Shown: positions 26,906 to 36,183, counted from the first letter of the stretch. The stretch is 64,000 nt of DNA from Natronoarchaeum mannanilyticum (GCF_039522665.1 NZ_BAAADV010000004.1:62001-126000); one strand, 5' to 3'. Numbers and translations are program-made. Notes: generated by a model not told the origin, from the letters alone.

Positions 26906-28099
26906 TCAGTTCGTCGTGACGACTTCGAGCACGTCGCGGTCGTCGAGTTCGTAGTCGGCGCCGCGCTGGCGGTTCGACCGGCAGTCGATCGCGTGGAGGA
27001 ACCCCTCGCCGATGTCGGAGTGGAGGCTGTACGCGAAGTCCTCCGCGGTGGAATCGGGGGGCAGCAGGTAGCAGTCGGGCAGCACCTCGCCGCGCTCGTT
27101 GCCCAGCCCGTTGGCGCCGCCGGGGAACACCGGCGTGACGCCGAGCACGTCGAACAGCGCGGCTTCCAGGGCGTCCTGGACGCCCGTCGAGCCAAAGTCG
27201 TCGAGGAACTCGCGGATCTGTTCGAGACCCGCTTCCTGTTCGTCGGAGACGTCGGCGACGATCTCGAACTCGCCGTCGCCGGGTCGGTAGTCGACCGCGC
27301 CGCCCTCGTCCGCGGACTTGAGGGCCTTCTCGGCGTGCGCGCTCGCCGGAACGAACGTGAGGTGGTCGTACTCGGGATCGTCGGTGATTTCCTCCCAGTT
27401 GGCCTGCGCTTCCGGCATGTCCATCTTGTTCGCGGCGATCACCAGTGGCTTGGTCTCCTTTCGGATCTCGCGGGCGAGCTCTAACTTGTCCTCGTCGTCC
27501 CACTCCCCGGGATCGAAGCCGACGCCGACGCGGCGGATCAGCAGCTTGATCTCGTCCTCGTTGGTCCGGAACGCGCTCATCTGCTCGGCCATCTCCTCCT
27601 CGATGTCGTCGTCCTCGGTGACGTGGCCGCTCCGGTAGCGCTCGATGCCTTTCTCGAGCACGTCGAGGTACCACTGGTCGAGTTCGGTTTCGAGGAAGTC
27701 GATGTCCTCGCGCGGATCGTGGTCCTCGGTGGGCTCGCCCTCGATGTCGGTCTTGCCCGAGAAGTCGACGACGTGGACCAGCACGTCGGTCTCGTTGAGG
27801 TCGGTCAGAAACTGGTTGCCCAGCCCGTTGCCCTCGTGGGCGCCGGGGATCAGCCCCGCGACGTCGACGATCTTCGTCGGCACGAAGCGGACGCCGTCGT
27901 CGCAGTAGCCGGTGTTGGGCGTGCAGGTCTCGTCGAACTCGGGGGCCGCGCACTGCACGCGCACGTACGCCTCGCCCACGCTCGGGTCGATCGTCGTGAA
28001 GGGATAGGCGCCTTCCGGCACGTCGTTCATCGTCGCCGCGTTGAAAAACGTCGACTTGCCCACCGAGGGCTTGCCGACGAGTCCGATCCGGTAACTCAT
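26906..28099 (-). CDS. YchF/Obg-type GTPase/ATPase with TGS domain
   Basis: A 397-residue P-loop NTPase. G1 is GLVGKPSVGKST (about residues 6-17), G3 is DVAGLIPGAHEGNGLGNQ, G4 is ANKMDMPEA, and a TGS domain (AEDFAYSLHSDIGEGFLHAID) closes the protein. The noncanonical G4 NKMD is as in archaeal members, so GTP or ATP specificity is not certain. It binds ribosomes or translation factors in known relatives. The start ATG at 28099 (MSYRIG) is where conservation begins. Confidence 0.88.
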   Translation of the reverse strand: MSYRIGLVGKPSVGKSTFFNAATMNDVPEGAYPFTTIDPSVGEAYVRVQCAAPEFDETCTPNTGYCDDGVRFVPTKIVDVAGLIPGAHEGNGLGNQFLTDLNETDVLVHVVDFSGKTDIEGEPTEDHDPREDIDFLETELDQWYLDVLEKGIERYRSGHVTEDDDIEEEMAEQMSAFRTNEDEIKLLIRRVGVGFDPGEWDDEDKLELAREIRKETKPLVIAANKMDMPEAQANWEEITDDPEYDHLTFVPASAHAEKALKSADEGGAVDYRPGDGEFEIVADVSDEQEAGLEQIREFLDDFGSTGVQDALEAALFDVLGVTPVFPGGANGLGNERGEVLPDCYLLPPDSTAEDFAYSLHSDIGEGFLHAIDCRSNRQRGADYELDDRDVLEVVTTN

Positions 28100-28205
28100 T
28101 GCCTGCAATCGTAGAGCGGGGCCTATACGGATTTCTCTCCGTCGGCGCTTCGGTATGCGTTGACGGGGCAGAGGCGGGCGAACGGGCTCCCGTCGCGTGT
28201 TCGGA

Positions 28206-29270
28206 CTACAGCACCCGATCGATGGCGTCCATCGTGCGCTCGACGCGGTCCTCGCGAGCGTTGTGGCCCATGTGCCCCACGCGGAGCACGTCGTCTTCCA
28301 GATCACCGAGCCCGGTCGCGAGCACGACGCCCTCTTCCTCCCGAAGCCGCTGCTGGAGTTCCTGTGCCCGCCCCTCGACGCGGAACGCGGTGACCGTCGG
28401 CGACGCCACGTCGGCGTCCGAATAGAGTTCCAGCCCGATCTCTCGACCGCGCTCCCGGCACAGCTCGGCGGCGGCGTCGTGACGCTCGAAGACGGCGTCG
28501 ACCCCTTCCTCGAGCAGCAGGTCGACGGCGGCGTCGAGCGCCTGCAGATTGTTGACGGGCATGGTGTAGGGGAACCACTCCTCGTCGGCGGCGGTCCTCC
28601 AGGGCGTCAGATCGGCGTAGTACGAGCGGACCTCGGTCGCCTCGATCTTTTCCCAGGCCGCATCCGAAATCGACAGCACCGCGAGCCCCGGCGGCGCGCT
28701 GAAGCACTTCTGGCTGGCGCCGATGCAGACGTCGATCTCGCCCGTTGGAACGGGCGTCCCGCCCAGCGAGGAGACGGCGTCGACGACGCTCAGCACGTCG
28801 TGGTCGTCGAGCAGGTCGAGCACCGGATCGAGATCGTTCAGCGTCCCGGTCGGCGTCTCGCAGTGGACCATCGTCGCGACGTCGAACTCCCCGTCTTCCA
28901 ACTCCTCGGCGACGGCGTCGACGTCGATCCCGCCCGTCGAGGGCGCGCGGCAGGTGACCGCCTCGCCGCCGTAGTCCTCGACGAAGTCGGCGAACCCGTC
29001 GCCGTACAGTCCGTTCGAGATACAGAGCGCGCGGTCGCCGTCCTCGACGAGCGAGGCGACCGCGGCCTCCAGTCCGAGAATGCCCTCGCCGCCCAGGATC
29101 GCGAGGTCGTCGTCGCCGTAGACGGCGGCCAGCTTGTCGGTCAGGTCGCGATAGAACTCGACGAACTCCGGTTCGACGTCCGGGTTCGGCGCGGGCTCGG
29201 CCATCCGGTCGCGCACCGCGGCGGGGACGGCCGTCGGCCCGGGCGTCATCAGCAGTGGGTCCTCGTCCAT
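28206..29270 (-). CDS. Class V aminotransferase (alanine-glyoxylate type)
   Basis: A 354-residue PLP enzyme. It opens MDEDPLLMTPGPTAVP, the hallmark of the serine/alanine:glyoxylate group. The active-site lysine lies in IGASQKCFSAPPG (about residue 189), and upstream ATMVHCETPTGT and VVDAVSSLGG bind the cofactor. It could transfer amino groups from serine or alanine to glyoxylate, or act as a phosphoserine or purine-catabolic enzyme. TTTATG about 25 bases upstream of ATG 29270 marks a leaderless start; the longer open frame upstream is a shadow. Confidence 0.85.
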   Translation of the reverse strand: MDEDPLLMTPGPTAVPAAVRDRMAEPAPNPDVEPEFVEFYRDLTDKLAAVYGDDDLAILGGEGILGLEAAVASLVEDGDRALCISNGLYGDGFADFVEDYGGEAVTCRAPSTGGIDVDAVAEELEDGEFDVATMVHCETPTGTLNDLDPVLDLLDDHDVLSVVDAVSSLGGTPVPTGEIDVCIGASQKCFSAPPGLAVLSISDAAWEKIEATEVRSYYADLTPWRTAADEEWFPYTMPVNNLQALDAAVDLLLEEGVDAVFERHDAAAELCRERGREIGLELYSDADVASPTVTAFRVEGRAQELQQRLREEEGVVLATGLGDLEDDVLRVGHMGHNAREDRVERTMDAIDRVL

Positions 29271-29451
29271 GCTTCGAGGGCGGGCCGCCGCGTGCATAAA
29301 TGCAGCCGAACTCGTCCGCGCTGGCGGGTCGTCGCGACGTGTCCGCCCCTCTCGGTCGCGGGACGATGCCGCCGTCGATCCCGGTGAAACAAGCCGAACG
29401 CAACCGTAACTATCGGGAACGCTCAAGGCAACCGAGGCCAAGTGCCGGAGT

Positions 29452-31599
29452 GTGCTACGCAGACGGGTCGTTCTCGCGACGCTGCTCGTCGTGACGCTAG
29501 TCGGCGGCGTCGCGGCGCCGGTGGCGTCGGCGCCGACGACCGCGGACATCGCGACGGCGTCGACGAGCGCAGACCGCGTGACTGCGTCGGCGTCCACGAG
29601 CGCGGATCGTGGGATAGCAGGAGGGAACGCCACGACGACCGCCGCCAGCGACGCCGACACGCTCGGCGCCGAAGCGCGGTTACACCGGCTCCCCGAGCGT
29701 CCCGGGACGATCGCAGTCGAGCTCCGGTACGCGACGCCGGACCGACTCGAGACGCTGAAGGTGCAGTTGTTCGACGATCCGACGGTCGAGTCCACCGACG
29801 GGTTCTCGACCGGTTCCGGCGGGAACCTGACGTGGGACGGGCGGACCGACGACCCGACGGCGACGTACACGCTCGCGGTGAACCGCACGCTCGACGAGAG
29901 CGGGCCGATCGCCGGATCGGGGTCGTACACGTTCGTCGATACGGGCGAGTGGGCGCTCGTCCAGCAGCCCCGACTCTACCACAGCTGGAGCTGGTCGGGC
30001 GGCGGACAGGTCGCGATCGATCGCGAGACGACCGTCGACGGATCGGGCGCCGTCGGCGGCCGGATCGCGTTCCTGGGCGCCCACGAGACGATCACGCACG
30101 ACGGAGATCGCCAGCAGTTTCGTCTGGTAGTCCCCGACGCGGCGACGATGGCCGAGGATCCCGAGGACGTGTTCGACTCGTTGAACCACGCGTCGGACGC
30201 GCTCCGGGTTGACGATCTCGACGACGAGGTGTTTCTGATCGCGGCGCCCACCGGCGACGTGGGCTGGGGCGTGCGCGGGCTCCAGACGGGCGACGCCGAC
30301 GGCTGGGTCCGGGACTCGGAGCGGGTCGACGAACCCGGAAACGTCTGGCTCCACGAGTACGTCCACACGCGTCAGGACTACGAGACCACGGAGGCGACGA
30401 GGTGGTTCACGGAAGCCGCCGCGACCTACTACGCCGCGTCGCTGACGCTCGAACAGGATCGGATCGAGTTCGAGCGGTTCCGGAGTCGTCTGTCTGCGGG
30501 CCGCAACAGCCGCTACGCCGACGCCGTGCTGTCGGAGCCGTCGACGTGGCCCGACGGCGCCAACTACGACAAGGGCGCGCTCGCGGCCGGCGAGATCGAC
30601 CGCCGGCTCCGGCTCGCGACCGACAGCGGCGCGACGCTCCAGACGCCGTTCCAACGGATGAACGAGCGCGGCGAGCCGATCTCTCAGGCGGCCTTCCTCT
30701 CGATGGTCGGCGACGCCGGCGGCGAGGACCCGAGAGCGACGGCTCGGCGGTACACCGAGACCAGCGATGCGCCCGCGCTCTGGTCGGCCGACGAGCACGA
30801 GAAAGCGTTCGGACAGCTGTCGGCGCGGATCAGCTACGAACTGCCCGACGTCGACAGCCCGGACGCGATCCGCGTCGACGGCGAGTACCGCCAGCGCTCG
30901 ATCGGCGGCGAGCGGCCGATCACGCTCGTCGCGGACGAGCGGCTCTCGCTCGACGCGACCGTCCGGAACGACGGCGGCACCGAGGGGACGTACGACGCCG
31001 CGTTCCGGGTCGACGGGACGGTCGTCGACCGACGAACCGGACGGCTGGACGCCGACGCGGAGCGGACGCTGACGTTCGATCGGACGTTCGACGAGCCCGG
31101 CGAGTACGAACTCTCCGTGGGCGGCGCCGAGCTTTCCGTGACGGTGCGCGAGCCGGCCGCCGCGCGCGTGACCGACGTGGCGCTCGACCGCGATCGCCTC
31201 GCGATGGGCGAGAACGTCACCGTGACCGCGACCGTGACGAACGACGCCGACTACCCCGGCCGCGCGACGCTGACGGTCAGCGCGGACGGCCAGCGGCGAG
31301 CGGAGCGCGACGTTCTGCTCGACGCCGACGGGCGACGGACCGTCGACGTGTCGCTGGCGTTCGAGGGCGCGGGCACCTACAGGATCTCGATCGACGACGG
31401 GCAGCGTCGCAGCGAATCGACCGTGCGCGTCGCCGAGTCCGGATCGATCGAGGGCGGGGCGGGTGACGGCGGCTGGACCAGCGGCGACGACGGGGCTGGT
31501 GGCGGCTGGCCTGGGAACGATACGCTCGGCACCGGGATCGCGGTAGTTGCGGCGTTCGCGCTGCTGGTTGGCGGCGCGTACGCGCTTCGACGCCCCTGA
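29452..31599 (+). CDS. Secreted zinc metalloprotease-like protein with CARDB-like domains
   Basis: A 715-residue protein with an N-terminal signal (LRRRVVLATLLVVTLVGGVAAPV), a Thr/Ser/Ala linker, a beta domain and a gluzincin core. The zinc site is VWLHEYVHTRQ (about residues 302-312), with the third ligand glutamate 15-20 residues on in WFTEAAATYYAA. Two immunoglobulin-like domains (residues 480-660) and a Gly-rich tail lead to a C-terminal helix GIAVVAAFALLVGGAYA and RRP, the pattern of a cell-surface anchor. It probably degrades external peptides. The GTG at 29452 starts the signal peptide. Confidence 0.75.
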   Translation: MLRRRVVLATLLVVTLVGGVAAPVASAPTTADIATASTSADRVTASASTSADRGIAGGNATTTAASDADTLGAEARLHRLPERPGTIAVELRYATPDRLETLKVQLFDDPTVESTDGFSTGSGGNLTWDGRTDDPTATYTLAVNRTLDESGPIAGSGSYTFVDTGEWALVQQPRLYHSWSWSGGGQVAIDRETTVDGSGAVGGRIAFLGAHETITHDGDRQQFRLVVPDAATMAEDPEDVFDSLNHASDALRVDDLDDEVFLIAAPTGDVGWGVRGLQTGDADGWVRDSERVDEPGNVWLHEYVHTRQDYETTEATRWFTEAAATYYAASLTLEQDRIEFERFRSRLSAGRNSRYADAVLSEPSTWPDGANYDKGALAAGEIDRRLRLATDSGATLQTPFQRMNERGEPISQAAFLSMVGDAGGEDPRATARRYTETSDAPALWSADEHEKAFGQLSARISYELPDVDSPDAIRVDGEYRQRSIGGERPITLVADERLSLDATVRNDGGTEGTYDAAFRVDGTVVDRRTGRLDADAERTLTFDRTFDEPGEYELSVGGAELSVTVREPAAARVTDVALDRDRLAMGENVTVTATVTNDADYPGRATLTVSADGQRRAERDVLLDADGRRTVDVSLAFEGAGTYRISIDDGQRRSESTVRVAESGSIEGGAGDGGWTSGDDGAGGGWPGNDTLGTGIAVVAAFALLVGGAYALRRP

Positions 31600-31655
31600 C
31601 GCCCGAGCCGGGACGCCGCGGCGTCGTCATCTGCCCGTTTCGAAGGGTATTCCTG

Positions 31656-31667
31656 CCAGTCGACTGG
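31656..31667. promoter_or_regulatory. 12-bp perfect palindrome in the NUDIX promoter region
   Basis: CCAGTCGACTGG at 31656-31667 lies about 80-90 bases before the NUDIX start, just after the TATA-like TATTCC. Its position over the presumed transcription start suggests an operator. Confidence 0.4.
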
Positions 31668-31677
31668 ACAGTACAGT

Positions 31678-31752
31678 ATGATCAGCCGCTCGCTCTCCCT
31701 CCGCCCCGTCACGCCGCCCGATCGCAGTTCCGTCCGCCAGCGTCGCCGATGA
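31678..31752 (+). CDS. Possible 24-codon leader peptide overlapping the NUDIX start
   Basis: ATG 31678 begins MISRSLSLRPVTPPDR and the frame ends at TGA 31750-31752, which overlaps the NUDIX ATG as ATGA. A TATA-like TATTCC lies about 30 bases upstream, so a leaderless mRNA would start at this ATG. The peptide is basic, unlike haloarchaeal proteins, so it could act only as a translated leader coupling ribosomes to the next gene. Support is positional only. Confidence 0.28.
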   Translation: MISRSLSLRPVTPPDRSSVRQRRR

Positions 31753-32312
31753 CGTCGTTCGACGACCTCTGGTATCTCGCGGACGAAGCGAACCAGTGCG
31801 CCGAGCAGGCGCGCCACCGGCTCGACCGGCGGTACGAGGACTACTTGGAGTTCGATCGCACGCGCCGGGTAAGCCGACCGCGCTTCCGAACGCTCGCCGA
31901 GCGCATCCGGGACAACGGGACGCCGTACGGCGCCCACACGATCGTCTACCGGCCGTCTGGGGAACTTCTGCTGGTACGCCACGAGGACGTCGACCTCTGG
32001 GTGCTCCCGGGCGGCGGCGTCCGCGAGGAAGAGACGTTCCGCGAGGCCGCCGAGCGCGAAGTCGCGGAGGAAGCCGGCGTCGAGGTCGACTACGACGGGC
32101 TGGCGATCCTCACCGACGTGCGAGTCGTCGCCGACGACTCCGAGACGTGGGGCGTGCTGCCGGTGTTCGCCGGCGAGGCCGAGACCACCGAGCCGACCGT
32201 ATCGGATCCCGACGGCGAAATTTCGGAAGCACGGTGGTTCGCCGAGCCGCCCGAGGACACCCGCGACCGCCGGGACATCCTCGCCTGGCGGGAGCGGGCA
32301 CTGTCGGTCTGA
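31749..32312 (+). CDS. NUDIX hydrolase
   Basis: A 187-residue protein with a helical N-terminal part (residues 1-60) and a NUDIX domain. The NUDIX box spans about residues 91-113, GGGVREEETFREAAEREVAE and EAGV, matching GX5EX7REUXEEXGU. The N-terminal helical segment resembles that of ADP-ribose or nucleotide pyrophosphatases, but the substrate is not defined. It is the only gene in its transcription unit. Confidence 0.85.
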   Translation: MTSFDDLWYLADEANQCAEQARHRLDRRYEDYLEFDRTRRVSRPRFRTLAERIRDNGTPYGAHTIVYRPSGELLLVRHEDVDLWVLPGGGVREEETFREAAEREVAEEAGVEVDYDGLAILTDVRVVADDSETWGVLPVFAGEAETTEPTVSDPDGEISEARWFAEPPEDTRDRRDILAWRERALSV

Positions 32313-32346
32313 GAGTCGGCGGGACGCCGACCGACGCCGCGGCGTC

Positions 32347-33171
32347 CTACTCGCCGTGGCTGACGCCGTCGTTGGACTCGGCTGTGAGCCTGCGCAGCGC
32401 CGCCCGCGCGTTGCTGGCGTCGTAGCCGAACAGCACCGATTCGCCGTACTCCCCGGCGACGTCGGCGGCCCGGAGCAGATCGTCGATGTCGACGTCGACG
32501 GCGTACAGTTCGACGCTGAAGGGCGTGTCCAGGCGGGACTGGAACCCCTTCGCGATCGTCTCGATCCAGTAGGTCGTCGCGTACGCCGTGTCGTACAGCG
32601 GGACGACGAACTCGTCGACGTGGGGCTCGATCGCCTCGACGTCGATCCCGGAGCGCTCGTAGAGGTGACCAGGGTAGGGATCGGGATGGAGCGTCAGGTA
32701 CGTGTCGCCCGGGACCCGATCGGCCGCCTCGGCGACGAACTCGGTGATCACGCTCGCCCGCCACGTCGGCCGATCGTCGTACTCGCTCGCGGCGAACCGC
32801 TCCTCGCAGACCTCGCAGTGGCAGTACTCGCCGCGCGGGAAGCCGACGTCGTCGAGCCGAACGTCCCCGCTCGCCGTGGCGGCGTCCTCGACCATCTCCA
32901 AGATGCCGGCGCGGTACTCGTCGCGATTGGGACAGACGTAGGTCCAGTCGAAGTACGGCCGCTCGCGGGTCGCGCGCTCGCCGTCCTCGCTGACGGGCAC
33001 CAGTTCTGGACGCGCGTCGGCCGCCGCGGTGTCGCCGAAACACGAGATCATGTTGACCGCGCCGGCGACGGGTTCGCTGGCCCGGCCGGTGACGTCCTTG
33101 ACCTCGTAGAACGACCGGTCGAACTCGCCCCACGCCAACTCCTCCTCGTTGCGCGTCACCACGCCGTACAT
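32347..33171 (-). CDS. Haloarchaeal TIM-barrel-like protein, unknown function
   Basis: A 274-residue protein with repeated strand/helix patterns. A distinct motif is GEYCHCEVCEERF (about residues 118-130), with three clustered cysteines and a histidine that may bind metal. Other blocks are FDWTYVCPNRDEY, DTYLTLHPDPYPGHLY and VVPLYDTAYATTYWIETI. The pattern resembles glycosidase-like TIM barrels of the DUF4015/GH type without clear acid pair. No operon partner. Function unknown. Confidence 0.6.
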   Translation of the reverse strand: MYGVVTRNEEELAWGEFDRSFYEVKDVTGRASEPVAGAVNMISCFGDTAAADARPELVPVSEDGERATRERPYFDWTYVCPNRDEYRAGILEMVEDAATASGDVRLDDVGFPRGEYCHCEVCEERFAASEYDDRPTWRASVITEFVAEAADRVPGDTYLTLHPDPYPGHLYERSGIDVEAIEPHVDEFVVPLYDTAYATTYWIETIAKGFQSRLDTPFSVELYAVDVDIDDLLRAADVAGEYGESVLFGYDASNARAALRRLTAESNDGVSHGE

Positions 33172-33225
33172 ACCCGATGCTGGGCGGGCAGAGGGGTAAG
33201 TGATTCGCTCCGAAAAGCGGCGTCG

Positions 33226-33330
33226 CTACGCGTCGTCGTACTCGACGTCGACCTCGGCGTCGGTCGACACCACTTTCCAGAGGGCGGCGATCACGAACAG
33301 TACGAGCAGGACCTTCACCAGTCGCTTCAT
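33226..33330 (-). CDS. 34-residue single-helix membrane protein
   Basis: ATG 33330 opens MKRLVKVLLVLFVIAALWKV, a positively charged start and one membrane helix, and the tail is STDAEVDVEYDDA. The stop is TAG 33226-33228. TTATAG at about 33354-33359 is a TATA element about 27 bases upstream. The basic head with an acidic haloarchaeal tail is coherent over the whole length. No family is recognised. Confidence 0.55.
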   Translation of the reverse strand: MKRLVKVLLVLFVIAALWKVVSTDAEVDVEYDDA

Positions 33331-33454
33331 ATTTCTAATTAGTTCGCGTTACACTATAATACTTTCCACTTGAAATTCTGACACTTGTCGCAAGGTCGGC
33401 GTCGGTCCCGCAGCGGCCCGACGTTGAAGTTCGAGACTGCCGCTACGTACATCT

Positions 33455-33844
33455 ATGTCGGGAGAATCAAATAGCGAGGAACTGGCAGAAGAACTCATCA
33501 GCGCGTGTCGGACGTCGATCGGCGACACGCTGCGCAGTATCACCCTCTTTACCGCGGAGGACTACGACCAGCTCTACATCCGCAGCGACCTCGAGCAGGA
33601 CGCCGAACTCGATCGATTCGTAGCCAACGAACGTCTCGGGTTCACGTCCCAGCAGACCTACGGCGACTCCGAACTCGGCGAGTACGAGTTCACGATCCGC
33701 GCGTTCGAGTACGGCTACGTCACCCGCGTCATCGTCGGCGATCGCGGCGTGTACGTGACGACCGACGAGATGCACATGGACGAGTTCGACGAGCTCGCGA
33801 CCGCCGTACGTGGGGTACTACGGGAGAACACCGGGGCCGCGTAG
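33455..33844 (+). CDS. Conserved haloarchaeal protein, unknown function
   Basis: A 129-residue acidic protein of alpha/beta pattern: AEELISACRTSIGDTLRSITLFT, in part SIGDTLRSITLF, then YDQLYIRSDLE and FEYGYVTRVIVGDRGVYVTTDEM. It resembles small haloarchaeal proteins found beside regulators. No catalytic motif is visible. The GC-rich context and regular codon use support a real gene. Confidence 0.6.
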   Translation: MSGESNSEELAEELISACRTSIGDTLRSITLFTAEDYDQLYIRSDLEQDAELDRFVANERLGFTSQQTYGDSELGEYEFTIRAFEYGYVTRVIVGDRGVYVTTDEMHMDEFDELATAVRGVLRENTGAA

Positions 33845-33966
33845 CGGTCGACGGTCCCCCGACCGAACGCACACTCATCTGTCACTCGTTTCCTCAAACA
33901 AATCCGTCCCGCGAAAGTGCTACCGGTATTTACCGCCGGCGTTCGAGGAGAGTACGCGAGGAGCAC

Positions 33967-34271
33967 ATGATCGATGACCATTTTGACGCACTTGCCGACG
34001 AGCAGCGGCGCGAGGTGCTGCTGGCGATCCTGGACAAAAACCCGGGCGACGACAGATCCGTGACCACTGCTGTTCGGACGGACGAAGAGCGATCGCGCGC
34101 GACGGAACTCCATCACGTCCACCTGCCGAAACTGGAAGACTACGGACTGATCGACTGGGATCGTGAGCGCCACGAGATCACGAAGGGACCGCTGTTCGAT
34201 CAGATCCGACCGTTGCTCGTCCTGCTCGAAAAAACCGGGACGAGCTCGTCGGAACGCTGCCGTCCGAATGA
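33967..34271 (+). pseudogene. Winged-helix regulator (DUF7344-like) with a frameshift
   Basis: The frame from ATG 33967 gives a helix-turn-helix protein (DDHFDALADEQRREVLLAIL, then LHHVHLPKLEDYGLIDWDRE) up to LLVLLEKT at about 34235. The continuation is unlike a protein, but adding one base to the A-run at about 34229-34234 restores LLEKNRDELVGTLPSE and a TGA at 34269-34271, the usual end for this family. So the gene is about 100 residues long with a one-base loss in the A-run. A sequencing error or a slippery site are alternatives to true decay. Confidence 0.6.
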
Positions 34272-34777
34272 CCGGTCGTCGCTTGCGCTCCTCCCGTCGC
34301 TACCGCGGCTGACGGTGCTTTCGGTCTCGTTCTCTCTGCTCCGATATCCGTGTCGCTCGCGGACGCCGTGCGTCCGTGATACTTCGCCGTTCGGCGTCCG
34401 GGGTCGTAGCACCACAGTTAGTCGAAACGTGTGATGCTCGGAGTTATAACCGTTCGTCGAGGCGCGTCATCGGCCGTTGACGCGGACGAACCGTCGCAGA
34501 AGATCAGTGGTCCGTCACAGTCCGAATCACGCCGAAAACTGCCGGAAATCGGCAGTTCGGCGCGGAGTGAGGTGGTTGGGACCAGTCCTTGCTCCGCGCC
34601 GGATGGGACTTCTCCCTCTACACGTATAATGGTACTGTGATTAATCGGGTGACAGCAGCGTTTCCTGTCACTCTTACACCTTCATCCGGCGAGTATCGCT
34701 TCCCGAGGGAGAACTGACTTCCGAGTGGGCACGTTAGTGTCGACAACACCGGTTCGCCGGTCGTGTGGTTGGGACCC
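34272..34777. other. Non-coding region with a cluster of four hairpins
   Basis: Hairpins: AACTGCCG/CGGCAGTT at 34537-34557; CGGCGCGGAG/CTCCGCGCCG at 34558-34601, with an inner GGA/TCC; GGGA/TCCC near 34605-34616; GTGACAG/CTGTCAC at 34649-34671. The first two are directly adjacent. GTGGTTGGGACC occurs inside the second hairpin (34572-34583) and again just before the next start codon (34765-34776). No protein gene is supported. The cluster may be a structured RNA or a regulatory leader. Confidence 0.5.
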
Positions 34778-35608
34778 ATGAAGGACATCTCGAGTCACGA
34801 ACAGTCGGTAGAGTTGCTCCAGCAGCTGGGGCTGAAAGAGTACGAGGCCAAGTGCTTCGTCGCGCTGTCGCGACTGCCGAAAGCGACGGCTAAAGACATC
34901 AGTGACGTCTCGGAAGTCCCGCGGACGCGCGTCTACGACGCCATCCGCGTGCTGGAGGCCAAGGGACTCGTCGAGATCCAGCACTCGAATCCCCAGCAGT
35001 ACCGCGCCGTCAAGATCGACGAGGCGGCGGCGACGCTCCGGGAGGAGTTCGAGTCCCGCACGGAGAAACTTGCCGACTCGCTGGCCTCGATCGACGCTGT
35101 GTCGCTGGAGGAGGACGAGGAAGAGGTCGCCCACGAGGTCTGGTCGCTCTCCGGCGAATCGGCGATCCGGAACCGGACGAAGTCGCTACTCGACGACGCC
35201 GACGACGAGATCGTGCTGGTCGTCGGCGACGAGAGCAAGCTTACCGAGGATCTTTTCGATCAGCTCCGGGCCGCACAGGATCGCGGAACGACCGTCCTCG
35301 TCGGCACAGTGTCGGATGATCTGCGCGACCGCGTCGTTGAGTCGATGCCGGACGTCGAGGTGTTCGTCTCGGAACTTGAGTGGCTCTCGGAGCTCGAAGA
35401 CGATCCGACCGACACCGTTTCTATCAGCCAGCTCCTGCTCGTCGATCGCAGCTCCATCCTGGTTAGTACGACCTAGCGACCGACGGTGCGCTCCGAACAG
35501 CGGGAGAAGGCCGTGTTCGGCAAGGGGTTCGAGAACGGCATCGTCGTGATCGCCCGCCGGCTGATGGCGACGGGCCTGGGGCGCGGCGCCGATCCCGAAA
35601 AGAACTGA
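34778..35608 (+). pseudogene. TrmB-family regulator interrupted by an in-frame TAG
   Basis: From ATG 34778 the protein has a TrmB winged helix (LLQQLGLKEYEAKCFVALS, then VPRTRVYDAIRVLEAKGLVEI) and an effector-binding half (EIVLVVGDESKLTEDLFDQL). The frame stops at TAG 35474-35476 after ILVSTT. The same frame continues without any shift as RPTVRSEQREKAVFGKGFE and NGIVVIARRLMATGL to TGA 35606-35608, the usual end of this family. So one base change broke the gene, giving a product about 44 residues short. TrmB proteins regulate sugar or metabolic genes; the target is unknown. Confidence 0.72.
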
Positions 35609-35723
35609 TCCGGCCTGCCGGTTGTGCCGTTGTCCCGTGGTGCTTCCGGAGCGGGCGACGGGCCGATATTTGCTACTGACGATCGGGCATAGTTGCTGAT
35701 CGAGCAGTGGCTCTCGACATAGT
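35609..35723. other. Spacer after the TrmB gene, nothing recognised
   Basis: GC-rich spacer with no gene. It leads into the first copy of the structured repeat. Confidence 0.4.
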
Positions 35724-35932
35724 ACCGGCGGAATCAGTTGGGCCGGCGGGGCTATCGGCCCGCCCACGGTCGAACCGTGTACTACGGCCGTACCACACTG
35801 TCTTCGGATACCAGTCAATGGACGCTCGGTCGGGATTCGGTCGGCGTGTGGTACACCAGCGTGCGCTGGTATTGACCTATAACGACTTGAGAATTATAAA
35901 TTCATGTATGCCATTGGTAATTAGCGTTAGAA
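35724..35932. repeat. Structured repeat, copy A
   Basis: A 209-base sequence repeated at about 37607-37820. In order it holds hairpin H1 (GGCGGG 35745-35750 / CCCGCC 35759-35764), H2 (CACGGT 35765-35770 / ACCGTG 35774-35779), a long-range stem TACCACAC 35791-35798 / GTGTGGTA 35846-35853 and H3 (ACCAGC from 35855 / GCTGGT to 35870). The end is AT-rich with TTGAGAATTATAAATTCATGTATG split over 35887-35910. Compared with copy B, H2 and H3 keep pairing through paired base changes. It may be a non-coding RNA transcribed on either strand or a mobile-element end. Confidence 0.6.
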
Positions 35933-36124
35933 ATACTAAATGTGTGAGGAGAAATTTCGTATCACCTCTATGCGGGTTGAGGGCACGCATCTACAGACAC
36001 AGGTAAAGACAGTGCATTAGGTCCAGTAAACTACTAGATCAGCGAACGGTAGTGTTCGGACTATCGCGAGATAGCAATTCACCAAGCTACCCAAACAGTC
36101 GACATTTGATGTGAAATAGGGATT

Positions 36125-36183
36125 CGCCGCGAGGGGGAACGTAACTCCCAGCTGAACCGGGTTTCTGCCCAGTACTCGCGGCG
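36125..36183. repeat. Imperfect long hairpin in intergenic DNA
   Basis: CGCCGCGAG (36125-36133) is inverted as CTCGCGGCG (36175-36183). The 41-base loop contains further short GC pairs. The surrounding DNA from 35933 to 36257 is less GC-rich and has no supported gene; it also contains CTATCGCGAGATAG at about 36060. Confidence 0.45.
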
